DNA of 64,000 nt from assembly GCF_009733815.1 (NCBI RefSeq), contig NZ_WNXY01000008.1:283231-347230 (forward strand), in the 5' to 3' direction. Shown here piece after piece: positions 38,439 through 45,815 of this stretch. A program made the position numbers and the translations under genes. Within the stretch, counting starts at the first letter, position 1. Every line of letters begins with the position of its first letter. This stretch comes from Pseudactinotalea suaedae. Its GTDB lineage: Bacteria; Actinomycetota; Actinomycetes; Actinomycetales; Beutenbergiaceae. The notes beneath the pieces are model-generated. The model was not told where the DNA came from and ran no database searches. It saw nothing but the letters and a program-made list of their open reading frames with translations.

Positions 38439-39134
38439 CTACTCGAAGGCTGCACCGAACCGTCGAGCGGAAGCCTCGATGTGCGAACGCATGGCGTAGG
38501 CGGCGGCATCCGGGTCGCGGCGACCGATCGCCGCGACGATCTCGGCATGCTCCTCGATGGCCTCGCTGGTCACGCTCGCCTTGTTCGACAGCCGGAACAG
38601 GTGCACGTGCGTGTGCAGGCGACTCAGCGAGTCACGGATGAACGTGTTGCGCCCGCACAGAGCGATCCGGTCGTGGAACTCGGCGTCGCGCTGGGAGAAG
38701 AGCGCGTACCCGCGGCTCCCGGACTCCGCCAGCACCTCGGGCCTCATCGCGTCGGCAAGCACGCGGAGCTCGGAGAGGTCGCTGTCGCTGGCACGCTCGG
38801 CGGCGCGACGTGTCGCGGCGGGTTCCAGGAGCAGCCGCAGCTCCACGAGGTCCTCGAACAGCTCCCGCGTCATCATCGGGGCGACCCGGTAGCCCGCCAG
38901 GTGCGTGCGAACCACGACACCCTCGGCGTCGAGGCGGTGCAGTGCCTCCCGGATCGGCGTCTGTGACACGCCCAGCTCGCGGGCGATCGCGTCGATGGTG
39001 ATGCGCCCCTCCGGCTTCATCTCGGCCGAGAGGATGCGTGAGAGCAGGACGTCGTAGACCTCTTCGCCGATCGGCGTCCGGCCGGCGCGGGAGCCTTGAG
39101 GCTCCACGCTCCCGTGGGTGTCGCTGCGGTCCAT
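38439..39134 (-). CDS. FadR/GntR-family regulator of the glycoside regulon
   Basis: A 231-residue FCD-type GntR regulator. Winged helix: GEEVYDVLLSRILSAEMKPEGRITIDAIARELGVSQTPIREALHRL (key residues R-E-L-G-V-S-Q-T-P-I-R-E-A-L). FCD domain: LFEDLVELRLLLEPAATRRA, SQRDAEFHDRIALCGRN with Asp and His ligands, then EHAEIVAAIGRRDP. ATG 39134 chosen with GAGGGG upstream (TTG 39137 is one codon earlier). A motif copy lies in its own promoter (39183-39193), and it sits among the promoters carrying the other copies, so autoregulation and regulon control are likely. Confidence 0.87.
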   Translation of the reverse strand: MDRSDTHGSVEPQGSRAGRTPIGEEVYDVLLSRILSAEMKPEGRITIDAIARELGVSQTPIREALHRLDAEGVVVRTHLAGYRVAPMMTRELFEDLVELRLLLEPAATRRAAERASDSDLSELRVLADAMRPEVLAESGSRGYALFSQRDAEFHDRIALCGRNTFIRDSLSRLHTHVHLFRLSNKASVTSEAIEEHAEIVAAIGRRDPDAAAYAMRSHIEASARRFGAAFE

Positions 39135-39182
39135 CAAGCCCCCTCAGGTCATCGGCACACGAGACGGCCTCGGTACTGATCA

Positions 39183-39193
39183 GATCGTATCGG
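39183..39193. promoter_or_regulatory. FadR-regulon operator site B (regulator promoter)
   Basis: GATCGTATCGG, in reverse CCGATACGATC, 11 bases shared with site A. Lies 49 bp upstream of the regulator's ATG; TACGAT again doubles as a -10 on the minus strand. Confidence 0.65.
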
Positions 39194-39243
39194 CCGACGT
39201 TGCGAAACATTGCCTGGGGGCATCATGCCCGAACCTGCGGATC

Positions 39244-39300
39244 TTGACACGCATCTTGGGGAAACCGTACTGTGACCGAGTCGGATAATCCTATCGGATT
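39244..39300 (+). promoter_or_regulatory. Promoter and operator site C (Fe-ADH operon)
   Basis: TTGACA (39244-39249), 18 bp, TACTGT (39268-39273). The interval 39281-39300 reads in reverse AATCCGATAGGATTATCCGA, matching site A through AATCCGATA and GAT. The operator thus covers the transcription start, 12 bp before the ATG at 39312. Confidence 0.72.
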
Positions 39301-39311
39301 GGATCCAGTCG

Positions 39312-40601
39312 ATGCCGCTGACCGGTGATGTCGCGCAGCCGATGCTGCTGGGCGAGAGCGACGGTGGCGGGGCGTCCGGGTTCGCCGTGCTCCGAGCACC
39401 CTCGGAGATCCTGTTCGGACCGGGCATGCGCAGGTCGGTGGGATGGCTGGCCGCGCGTGAAGGGCGGCGCGCGTACGTGATCGTCGACCCCTACCTGTCC
39501 GGCCAGGAGGAGTTCGAGCACGTGCTCGCGTCCTTGCGGTCCGAGGATGTCGAGGTCGCCATCTGCCGTGACGTCGAACCCGAGCTGCCCGCCGATCTGG
39601 CGGTGACGGTCGCCGCCGATGCCCGCCGCCACGGCACCGAGCTGATCGTGGCGGTCGGGGGCGGCAGCTGTATCGACCTCGCCAAGGTGGTCGCGACCCT
39701 GCTCCGCCACGGCGGGTCGCCGTCCGACTACTACGGCGAGTTCGGCGTCCCGGGGCCTGTCGTTCCGCTGATCGCCGTGCCGACCACCGCCGGCACCGGG
39801 TCGGAGGCCACCCCGGTCGCGGTCGTCGCCGACGCCACCCTCGGCATGAAGGTCGGCATCTCGAGCCCCCACCTCATCCCGCGGGTGGCGGTGTGCGACC
39901 CCGAGCTGACGATCACCTGCCCGCCTGAGGTGACAGCGGCCGCGGGGGCCGACGCGCTCGCGCACTGCGTCGAGTCGCTGACCGCGCGCCAGCGGCAGGG
40001 GACGCCCGAGCTGCCGCGCGACCGGGTCTTCGTCGGGCGCAGCCGCCTCACCGACACGCTGGCGCTCCAGGGCATCAGCGCCCTGGTCGCGGGCCTGCAG
40101 GTGGCCTACCGCGATCCGACCAACCTGTCCGCGCGCACCGAGACGATGTACGCGTCGTTGCTCGGAGGGCTGGCCTTCGGTACCGCTGGGACGGCCGCCG
40201 CCCACGCCCTCCAGTACCCGATCGGGGTGCTGACCGGCACCGCTCACGGGGTGGGTGTGGGCTGCCTGCTCCCGTACGTGATGGCCTACAACCAGGTGGA
40301 GCGGCTCGAGGAGATGGCGGCGATCGCTCGCATCTTCGGCGCCTCGGGCCCTGACGGCGACCTCGCCGGTCGCGCGCCGCACCTGGTGCGCGACTTCCTC
40401 AGCGCTCTGGGGATTCCCCGCACGTTGTCCGCGATCGGTGTCAGCACCGAGAATGTCGCATGGATCGCCGAGCAGGGAGTCCGCGCCGTGCGGCTGAGCG
40501 AGAACAACCCGCGCACGTTGACCCTGGCCGCAGCGAGCGCCGTCGTGGCTGCTGCGGTCGACGGCGACCTCGACGCCGTACCCGCCGCGGAGGACCAGTG
40601 A
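39312..40601 (+). CDS. Iron-containing alcohol dehydrogenase family protein
   Basis: A 429-residue group III dehydrogenase. N-terminal Rossmann region ILFGPGMRRSVGWLAA, nucleotide GGGSCIDLAKVVA, then AVPTTAGTGSEATPVAVV. Metal ligands: Asp/His in ADALAHCVESL, His in AAAHALQYPIG and His in TGTAHGVGVGCLLPY. The family includes lactaldehyde, 1,3-propanediol, maleylacetate and hydroxyacid-oxoacid enzymes; the group cannot be fixed from this sequence. First gene of a three-gene operon with CoA-transferase and enoyl-CoA hydratase; operator site C overlaps its promoter. Confidence 0.85.
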   Translation: MPLTGDVAQPMLLGESDGGGASGFAVLRAPSEILFGPGMRRSVGWLAAREGRRAYVIVDPYLSGQEEFEHVLASLRSEDVEVAICRDVEPELPADLAVTVAADARRHGTELIVAVGGGSCIDLAKVVATLLRHGGSPSDYYGEFGVPGPVVPLIAVPTTAGTGSEATPVAVVADATLGMKVGISSPHLIPRVAVCDPELTITCPPEVTAAAGADALAHCVESLTARQRQGTPELPRDRVFVGRSRLTDTLALQGISALVAGLQVAYRDPTNLSARTETMYASLLGGLAFGTAGTAAAHALQYPIGVLTGTAHGVGVGCLLPYVMAYNQVERLEEMAAIARIFGASGPDGDLAGRAPHLVRDFLSALGIPRTLSAIGVSTENVAWIAEQGVRAVRLSENNPRTLTLAAASAVVAAAVDGDLDAVPAAEDQ

Positions 40602-40638
40602 CGGCACCGTTCGCCAACGATCACCCGGAGGACAGCCG

Positions 40639-41787
40639 ATGAACGCCGGAGCACTCGCGGGCATGAAGGTCATCGACCTGACGCAGGTGATGGCCGGGCC
40701 CTTCAGCACGATGCTCCTCGCCGATCTCGGCGCGGACGTGGTCAAGGTCGAGCCGCCCGGCGGCGGGGACCAGACCCGGCACTCGTGGGGGCGTTCGGGC
40801 AAGGGCGACGACGGACCGGCGTTCTTCGCGCTCAACCGCAACAAGCGCAGCGTCGTCCTCGACCTGCGCGACGAGCAGGACCGACAGCACCTCCTCGACC
40901 TGGTCGCGGAGGCCGACGTCGTCGTCGAGAACTACCGCCCGGGCGTGACCGAGCGGCTCGGGATCGACTACGAGTCGCTGCGGGCGGTCGCACCGTCGAT
41001 CATCTACGCCAGCATCACGGGTTTCGGCTCGTACGGTCCCTACTCCCAGCGCGCCGGGTACGACCTCATCGCCCAGGGCCTGGCCGGGGTGATGAGCGTG
41101 ACCGGGTCACCCGGCGGCCCGCCGGTCAAGGCGGGGGTGCCGGTCGCAGACCTGGGTTCCGGTCTGTTCTGCGTCTACGGGATCCTGAGCGCGTACATCC
41201 ACAAGCTGCGCACCGGCGAGGGGCAACGGATCGAGACGTCCCTGTACGACTCGGCCCTGGCGTTGTCCGTGTGGGAGGCAACCGAGTACTGGGCCAGCGG
41301 ACAGGTGCCGGTGGCCACCGGCTCCGCGCACCGCATGTCCGCCCCGTACCAAGCCTTCGAGACCGCGGACGGCTGGATGACGATCGGGGCGAACAACCAG
41401 CGGCTCTGGGGCTATCTCTGCGCCGCGCTCGGACGCCCCGAGCTGGAGAGTGACGAGCGGTTCGCCACGAACCCCGACCGGATGCGCAACCGCGCCGAGC
41501 TCGCCGACCTGATCAGCGAGGTGCTGGCCACCGACACGACCGACGCATGGGTCGAGCGCCTGCTGGCCGCAGGCGTGCCCGCCGGCAAGATCCAGCCCTA
41601 CGACGCCGTGCTCGCCGACCCGCACACGCAGGCACGCGAGATGGTGCAGACCATCCCCCACCCGGTCGAGGGCACCGTGCAGACCCTCGGATTCCCCGTC
41701 AAGCTCTCAGGCACGCCGGCGCAGGCACGGCGCCACCCGCCGCTGCTCGACGAGCACCGCGACGAGCTGCTGGGCGGCCAGGCGTGA
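40639..41787 (+). CDS. CaiB/BaiF family III CoA-transferase
   Basis: A 382-residue family III CoA-transferase that moves CoA between carboxylic acids. Features: GMKVIDLTQVMAGPFSTMLLADLGADVVKVEPPGGGD at the N-terminus, NKRSVVLDLRD, ENYRPGVTERLGIDYESL, ASITGFGSYGPYSQRAGYDLIAQ (with the catalytic Asp in GYD, about residue 140). It should activate an organic acid for the following enoyl-CoA hydratase. A 37-bp gap separates it from the Fe-ADH; GTGA overlap with the hydratase. Confidence 0.92.
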   Translation: MNAGALAGMKVIDLTQVMAGPFSTMLLADLGADVVKVEPPGGGDQTRHSWGRSGKGDDGPAFFALNRNKRSVVLDLRDEQDRQHLLDLVAEADVVVENYRPGVTERLGIDYESLRAVAPSIIYASITGFGSYGPYSQRAGYDLIAQGLAGVMSVTGSPGGPPVKAGVPVADLGSGLFCVYGILSAYIHKLRTGEGQRIETSLYDSALALSVWEATEYWASGQVPVATGSAHRMSAPYQAFETADGWMTIGANNQRLWGYLCAALGRPELESDERFATNPDRMRNRAELADLISEVLATDTTDAWVERLLAAGVPAGKIQPYDAVLADPHTQAREMVQTIPHPVEGTVQTLGFPVKLSGTPAQARRHPPLLDEHRDELLGGQA

Positions 41788-42557
41788 CGGGTTCGGTCCT
41801 CGTCGAGAGGGCGGACGACGTCGTCACGGTCACCTTCGCCAACCCGCGGCGGCGCAACGCGCTCGACCACGCGATGTACGACGCCTTCGAGGCCACGTGC
41901 GACGACGTCCGCGACGACCGCAGCGTGCGCGCCGTCGTGCTCCGGGGCGCGGAGGGCCACTTCGCGGGCGGCACCGACATCAACGAGCTCCTCGCCATCA
42001 CGGACGGCGATCTCGGCGTCGAGTACGAGCGCCGGATGCGTCAGGTGCAGAGCGCCCTGCTCGCGGTGCGGGTGCCGGTGCTCGCCGTGGTCGACGGCGC
42101 GTGCGTGGGCGGCGGGCTGGTGCTGGCCGCGCTCGCCGACATCGTGTACGCCACCAGCCGCGCACGGTTCGGGTCGCCGATCGCGCAGACGATCGGCAAC
42201 ACCCTGTCCGCCACCTCGATCGCGCGGCTGCACGCCACCCTGGGGCGGCGCCTGACCAGCGAGATCCTGCTGACCGGTCGGCTGCTCGACGCCGCCGAGG
42301 CCCGGGCTGCCGGCTTCGTCACCGCCGTGGCCGACGGCCAGGAGCTGGAGACCCTCGTGGCGACCGCGCTCGACCGCATCCGTACGGCCGCTCCGCTGAC
42401 GCTGCGCTCGGTCAAGGGTCTGGAGCGACGCATCGACGCCGCGGTGAGCCAGGTGCCGGTCGACGACGTCTATCGCGACGTCTACGGCAGCGAGGACTTC
42501 CGGACCGGTGTCGCGAGCTTCGTCGAGCGTCGACCACCGAGGTTCACGGGTCGGTAG
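41784..42557 (+). CDS. Enoyl-CoA hydratase/isomerase (crotonase) family protein
   Basis: A 257-residue crotonase. The oxyanion-hole segments are AVVLRGAEGHFAGGTDINEL and VDGACVGGGLVLAALADIVYA; the second carries the usual G-G-G. Position of the catalytic Glu pair (usually E144/E164 in rat enzyme) is not obvious: the corresponding stretch SPIAQTIGNTLSATSI carries none, which suggests a different crotonase reaction such as hydrolysis, decarboxylation or retro-aldol cleavage. The GTG start overlaps the CoA-transferase stop. It is convergent with the Gfo/Idh gene. Confidence 0.87.
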   Translation: MTGSVLVERADDVVTVTFANPRRRNALDHAMYDAFEATCDDVRDDRSVRAVVLRGAEGHFAGGTDINELLAITDGDLGVEYERRMRQVQSALLAVRVPVLAVVDGACVGGGLVLAALADIVYATSRARFGSPIAQTIGNTLSATSIARLHATLGRRLTSEILLTGRLLDAAEARAAGFVTAVADGQELETLVATALDRIRTAAPLTLRSVKGLERRIDAAVSQVPVDDVYRDVYGSEDFRTGVASFVERRPPRFTGR

Positions 42558-42569
42558 CGAGACCGCGCG

Positions 42570-43535
42570 TCAGCGGCTCTCGGCGGTGGAGGACCCGAGG
42601 ATCTCGTGCGAGATCTCCACGGTTCGCAGGCCGTCGCGCACACCCGGTACCGGGTCGGAGCCGCCCGCCAGCATCGCGAGGAACGCGGCGGTCTCGCCGC
42701 CGTAGCCCATGTCCTCGGCGTCCTCCCGTGGCAGGTCGGTCACGGCCCCGGCGACGTCCAGCACCTCCGAGGACCACATCCCGGCACCGGAGACCACGGC
42801 TGCCGACCGCGTCCCGAGCACTCCGCACTGGTTGCGCTGGATCCGGCTCGCCCAGCTCACCTGGAGCGATCCGGTCGCTCCGGAGGTGAACCGCACGGTC
42901 GCCGCCAGGGTGTCGTCGAAGCCCGGCAGCTCGGGGTCGGAGCAGAGCACCTCACCGCGTGCCGCGACGATCTCCCCGCCCAGCCAGCGGAACAGGTCGA
43001 TGTCGTGGGAGACCGACTCCACCGTCATGCCGCACAGCTGATCGGCGTCGGCGCGCCAGTTGCCCGGGCCCGGTGGCAGGTGGCCGAGCCGCTGCCGGAA
43101 CAGCTGCAGCGGCGTGCCGAGCCGCTCACCGTCGTCAGCGAGCTCCTTGAGGTGGCGGTAGGGCGGGTGCCACCGGCGCATGAAGCCCATCATGAACGGC
43201 ACGCCGTGCTCCTCGACGATCGCGGTGAGCGCCAGCGCGTCCGCCACCGTGGCCGCGAGCGGCTTCTCGCAGAAGATCCCACGGCCGGCCTCGGCCAGCG
43301 CGCGCACGATCGGGATCCGCACCCGCGGTGGCGTCGTCACGTAGGCGGCATCCACGTGGCCGATCGCCTCGTCCGTGGAGGCGAGGACGCGTGCGCCGGT
43401 GCGCTCGGCGAACCGGCCCGCGTTCTCGACGTCGGGGTCGACGACGGCGGTGATCTGCACCTCGGGGTGCTCGAGGAGGTGCGTGACATGGTGTCGCGCG
43501 ACGCCGCCCGCGCCGATGAAGCCGATCCGGACCAT
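42570..43535 (-). CDS. Gfo/Idh/MocA-family oxidoreductase
   Basis: A 321-residue NAD(P)-dependent sugar oxidoreductase. Rossmann N-terminus IGFIGAGGVARHHVTHLLEH, the family E-K-P motif in GIFCEKPLAATVADAL (Lys near residue 92), and the C-terminal sheet domain with CGMTVESVSHDIDLFRWLGGEI carrying catalytic Asp/His. Members oxidise inositols, glucose, xylose or amino sugars. D-apiose dehydrogenase also belongs here. Last gene of the nine-gene operon; ATGA overlap with the TIM barrel gene. Confidence 0.88.
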   Translation of the reverse strand: MVRIGFIGAGGVARHHVTHLLEHPEVQITAVVDPDVENAGRFAERTGARVLASTDEAIGHVDAAYVTTPPRVRIPIVRALAEAGRGIFCEKPLAATVADALALTAIVEEHGVPFMMGFMRRWHPPYRHLKELADDGERLGTPLQLFRQRLGHLPPGPGNWRADADQLCGMTVESVSHDIDLFRWLGGEIVAARGEVLCSDPELPGFDDTLAATVRFTSGATGSLQVSWASRIQRNQCGVLGTRSAAVVSGAGMWSSEVLDVAGAVTDLPREDAEDMGYGGETAAFLAMLAGGSDPVPGVRDGLRTVEISHEILGSSTAESR

Positions 43536-44347
43536 CAGTCGTCCTCCGTCGCGTAGCGCCGCGCGATCCGCGCGCCGGCTGTCAGGTCGTCGATCACCGT
43601 GTCGAGGCTGCGGCGCGGGAACTCCACGAGCAGCAGCCCGCTGTAGTCGCGCTCGACCAGCCGCCCCAGCACCGCGTCGAAGTCCACGATCCCCTCGCCG
43701 AACCCGACGAAGTCCTCGCGCCCCTGCGACGATGCGCAGTCCTTGAGATCGACGTGCACGATCCGGTCACCGAGCTCGTCGACGACGGCGATCATGTCGA
43801 CGCCGGAGGCCGTGAAGTGACCGGTGTCGAGGCACATGCCGATCGTCTCCGAGGGCACCGCCTCGAAGATCCTCCGGTAGTCCTCGGGCAGCTCGAGCAC
43901 GTTGTCGACGTGGTTCTCGAGCGCGATCGTGACGCCGCGGTCGGCTGCCACGGGTGTGATCTGGCGCAGCACGTCGATCACGCCCTCGAGGCCGCCGGCG
44001 GTGCCGCGGGCACTGCCTGTCGCCTTGATCAGGCCGATTCCGAGGCGATCGGCGGCCTCCAGCACCCACAGCCACCGCGCCACCTCGCGCGCGTGGTCGG
44101 CGTTGCCGGCGCTGCTGAACCCCGGCAGGTGCAGCGAGACCGGCAGCAGGCCACGTTCGGCGCACCGGACCCGGATCGACTCGATCCCCGACGGTGTCAG
44201 GTTGCGCCCGTACCAGCAGTTGAGCTCGACGCGCCGGATGCCCAGGCGGGGGATGAGGTCGAAGGCGTACTCGAAGTTCTCGTCCCCGAAGCCGTCGAGG
44301 CCGATCGTGGCCACGGCGACTGCGCGGCGCGCGTCGGGGCGGGTCAT
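43535..44347 (-). CDS. Sugar phosphate isomerase/epimerase-like TIM barrel
   Basis: A 270-residue AP-endonuclease-2/xylose-isomerase-like barrel. Likely metal ligands: Glu in VELNCWYG, His in LPVSLHLPGFS, Glu in TIALENHVDN, Asp/His in MCLDTGHFTASG, Asp in HVDLKDCAS and the final Glu in LLVEFPRRS. Such proteins in sugar operons isomerise or epimerise keto sugars or sugar acids. The ATG at 44347 opens MTRPDARRAVAVATIG. Between the SDR-A and Gfo/Idh genes, all transcribed together. Confidence 0.83.
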   Translation of the reverse strand: MTRPDARRAVAVATIGLDGFGDENFEYAFDLIPRLGIRRVELNCWYGRNLTPSGIESIRVRCAERGLLPVSLHLPGFSSAGNADHAREVARWLWVLEAADRLGIGLIKATGSARGTAGGLEGVIDVLRQITPVAADRGVTIALENHVDNVLELPEDYRRIFEAVPSETIGMCLDTGHFTASGVDMIAVVDELGDRIVHVDLKDCASSQGREDFVGFGEGIVDFDAVLGRLVERDYSGLLLVEFPRRSLDTVIDDLTAGARIARRYATEDD

Positions 44348-44378
44348 CGGTCGTCCTCTCGGGTCGGCGCGGGGCTGA

Positions 44379-45083
44379 TCAGTGGAGGCCGCCGTTGACG
44401 TCCACGACCGCGCCGTGCATGTGGCGGGCACCCGAGCCCGCGAGGAACGCGATCGTCTCGGCCACGTCGTCCGGTGCAGCCAGGCGCCGGGTCGGCGTGC
44501 GAGCCGCGATCTCGCGGCGCTGCTCGTCGGTGGTCACCTCCCACATCTGCGGCGTGTCCGGAGGTCCCGGGCAGACGGCGTTGATGCGGATGCCGCTGCC
44601 GGCCAGCTCCTCCGCGAGGTGCCGGGTGAGCCCGATCAGGCCGTACCGGGCGACGGTGTAGTGCGGGCCCATCACGCTGCTGTACCGGCGCCCCGCGATC
44701 GAGGACGTCACCACGATCGCCGCGCCGCTGCGCAAGTGGGGCAGCGCCGTCTTGATCGTCAGCATCGCGCCCCGGAGGTTGATGCCGATCACGCGGTTCC
44801 ACTCCTCGAGCGTGAGGTCCGCGAGCGGGGTGGTCGATCCCACGAAGGCGTGCGTGACCACCACGTCGAGCCGTCCGGCGTGCTCGACGGCGGCCTCGAC
44901 CATGTCGCGCTGGGAGTCGGCCGACGTCGGGTCGAGCTGGAGCGGCAGGAACCGCTCGTCGGCCCGGGGCGCAGGTGCGGCGAGGTCGGCTCCGGTGACG
45001 CCGTGGCCGTCGGCGAGGAACAGGTCCGCCGTCGCCGCTCCGATGCCGGCCGCGGCGCCGGTGACGAGCACGCCGCGTGCCAT
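44379..45083 (-). CDS. SDR-family protein with altered catalytic motif (SDR-A)
   Basis: A 234-residue member of the SDR family, with coenzyme loop TGAAAGIGAATADLF at residues 8-22 and C-terminus AVVDVNGGLH. The catalytic tyrosine is present (Tyr142 in HYTVARYG), and Ser in VTSSIAGRR, but the Lys four residues after Tyr is Arg146, and the N-N-A-G motif reads T-H-A-F. It is a close paralog of the next-upstream SDR-B, which has an intact YTVSKYG. Either it is a degenerate partner or it works in an altered way. TGATG-type overlap: ATG at 45083 is the end of SDR-B. Confidence 0.85.
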   Translation of the reverse strand: MARGVLVTGAAAGIGAATADLFLADGHGVTGADLAAPAPRADERFLPLQLDPTSADSQRDMVEAAVEHAGRLDVVVTHAFVGSTTPLADLTLEEWNRVIGINLRGAMLTIKTALPHLRSGAAIVVTSSIAGRRYSSVMGPHYTVARYGLIGLTRHLAEELAGSGIRINAVCPGPPDTPQMWEVTTDEQRREIAARTPTRRLAAPDDVAETIAFLAGSGARHMHGAVVDVNGGLH

Positions 45084-45814
45084 CAGTACAGCCCTCCGTT
45101 GACGTCGAGCACCGCGCCGTGGATGTGGCGGGCCCGGGGGTCCGCCACGAACTCCACGACCGAGGCGACGTCCTCGGGCTCGGCGATCCGACGCAACGGC
45201 GTGCGCTGGACGATCCCCTCGATCTCCTCCTCGCTCGAGTTCGCCGTGAGGATCGGCGAGTTCGTGGGCCCGGGGGCCACGCAGTTGATCCGTACCCCGG
45301 TGCCCGCGAGCTCGGCAGCCAGGTGTCGGGTGAGCCCGATCAGGCCGTACTTGGACACCGTGTAGTGAGCGCCGTTGGCGACGCTCCTGGTCCGGCCGGC
45401 GATCGAGGAGATCACCACGACGGCCCCGCTGCCGTTCTCGATCATCGACGGCAGCACGGTCTGGATGCAGGTCATGGTGCCGGTGACGTTGATGCCGAAG
45501 ACCCGGTCCCAGGACTCCGGCGTCATCTCGCTGAACGGCTCGGGGAAGCCCACGGCCGCGCTCGTGACCAGCACGTCGACGCCGCCCTCCTCGTCGACCA
45601 CCCGACCGAGGGCCGCGCGCACGGCGTCGGCGTCCGCCACGTCCAGCCGGTGGGGGACCCACCTGCCGGAGTCGCGCTCCGGCAGGGGGTCCGGCTGCGG
45701 CTCGGCGAGGTCGAAGCCATGCACGGTGGCACCCTGGGCGAGAAAGGCGGCGGCCGTGGCCTGGCCGATCCCGCTCCCGGAGCCGGTGATGACGACTGCT
45801 CGCTGCTCGCTCAT
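45083..45814 (-). CDS. Short-chain dehydrogenase/reductase (SDR-B)
   Basis: A 243-residue classical SDR: TGSGSGIGQATAAAFLAQG at about residues 9-27, HGFDLAEP after beta2 (Asp, NAD type), VDVLVTSAAVGFPEPF in place of N-N-A-G, catalytic Ser in VVISSIAGRTRS and Tyr/Lys in YTVSKYGLIGLTRHLA. Start ATG 45814. Tandem paralog of SDR-A, probably from a duplication. It presumably oxidises the sugar or aglycone released by the GH2 enzyme encoded just upstream. Confidence 0.88.
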   Translation of the reverse strand: MSEQRAVVITGSGSGIGQATAAAFLAQGATVHGFDLAEPQPDPLPERDSGRWVPHRLDVADADAVRAALGRVVDEEGGVDVLVTSAAVGFPEPFSEMTPESWDRVFGINVTGTMTCIQTVLPSMIENGSGAVVVISSIAGRTRSVANGAHYTVSKYGLIGLTRHLAAELAGTGVRINCVAPGPTNSPILTANSSEEEIEGIVQRTPLRRIAEPEDVASVVEFVADPRARHIHGAVLDVNGGLY

Positions 45815-45815
45815 G

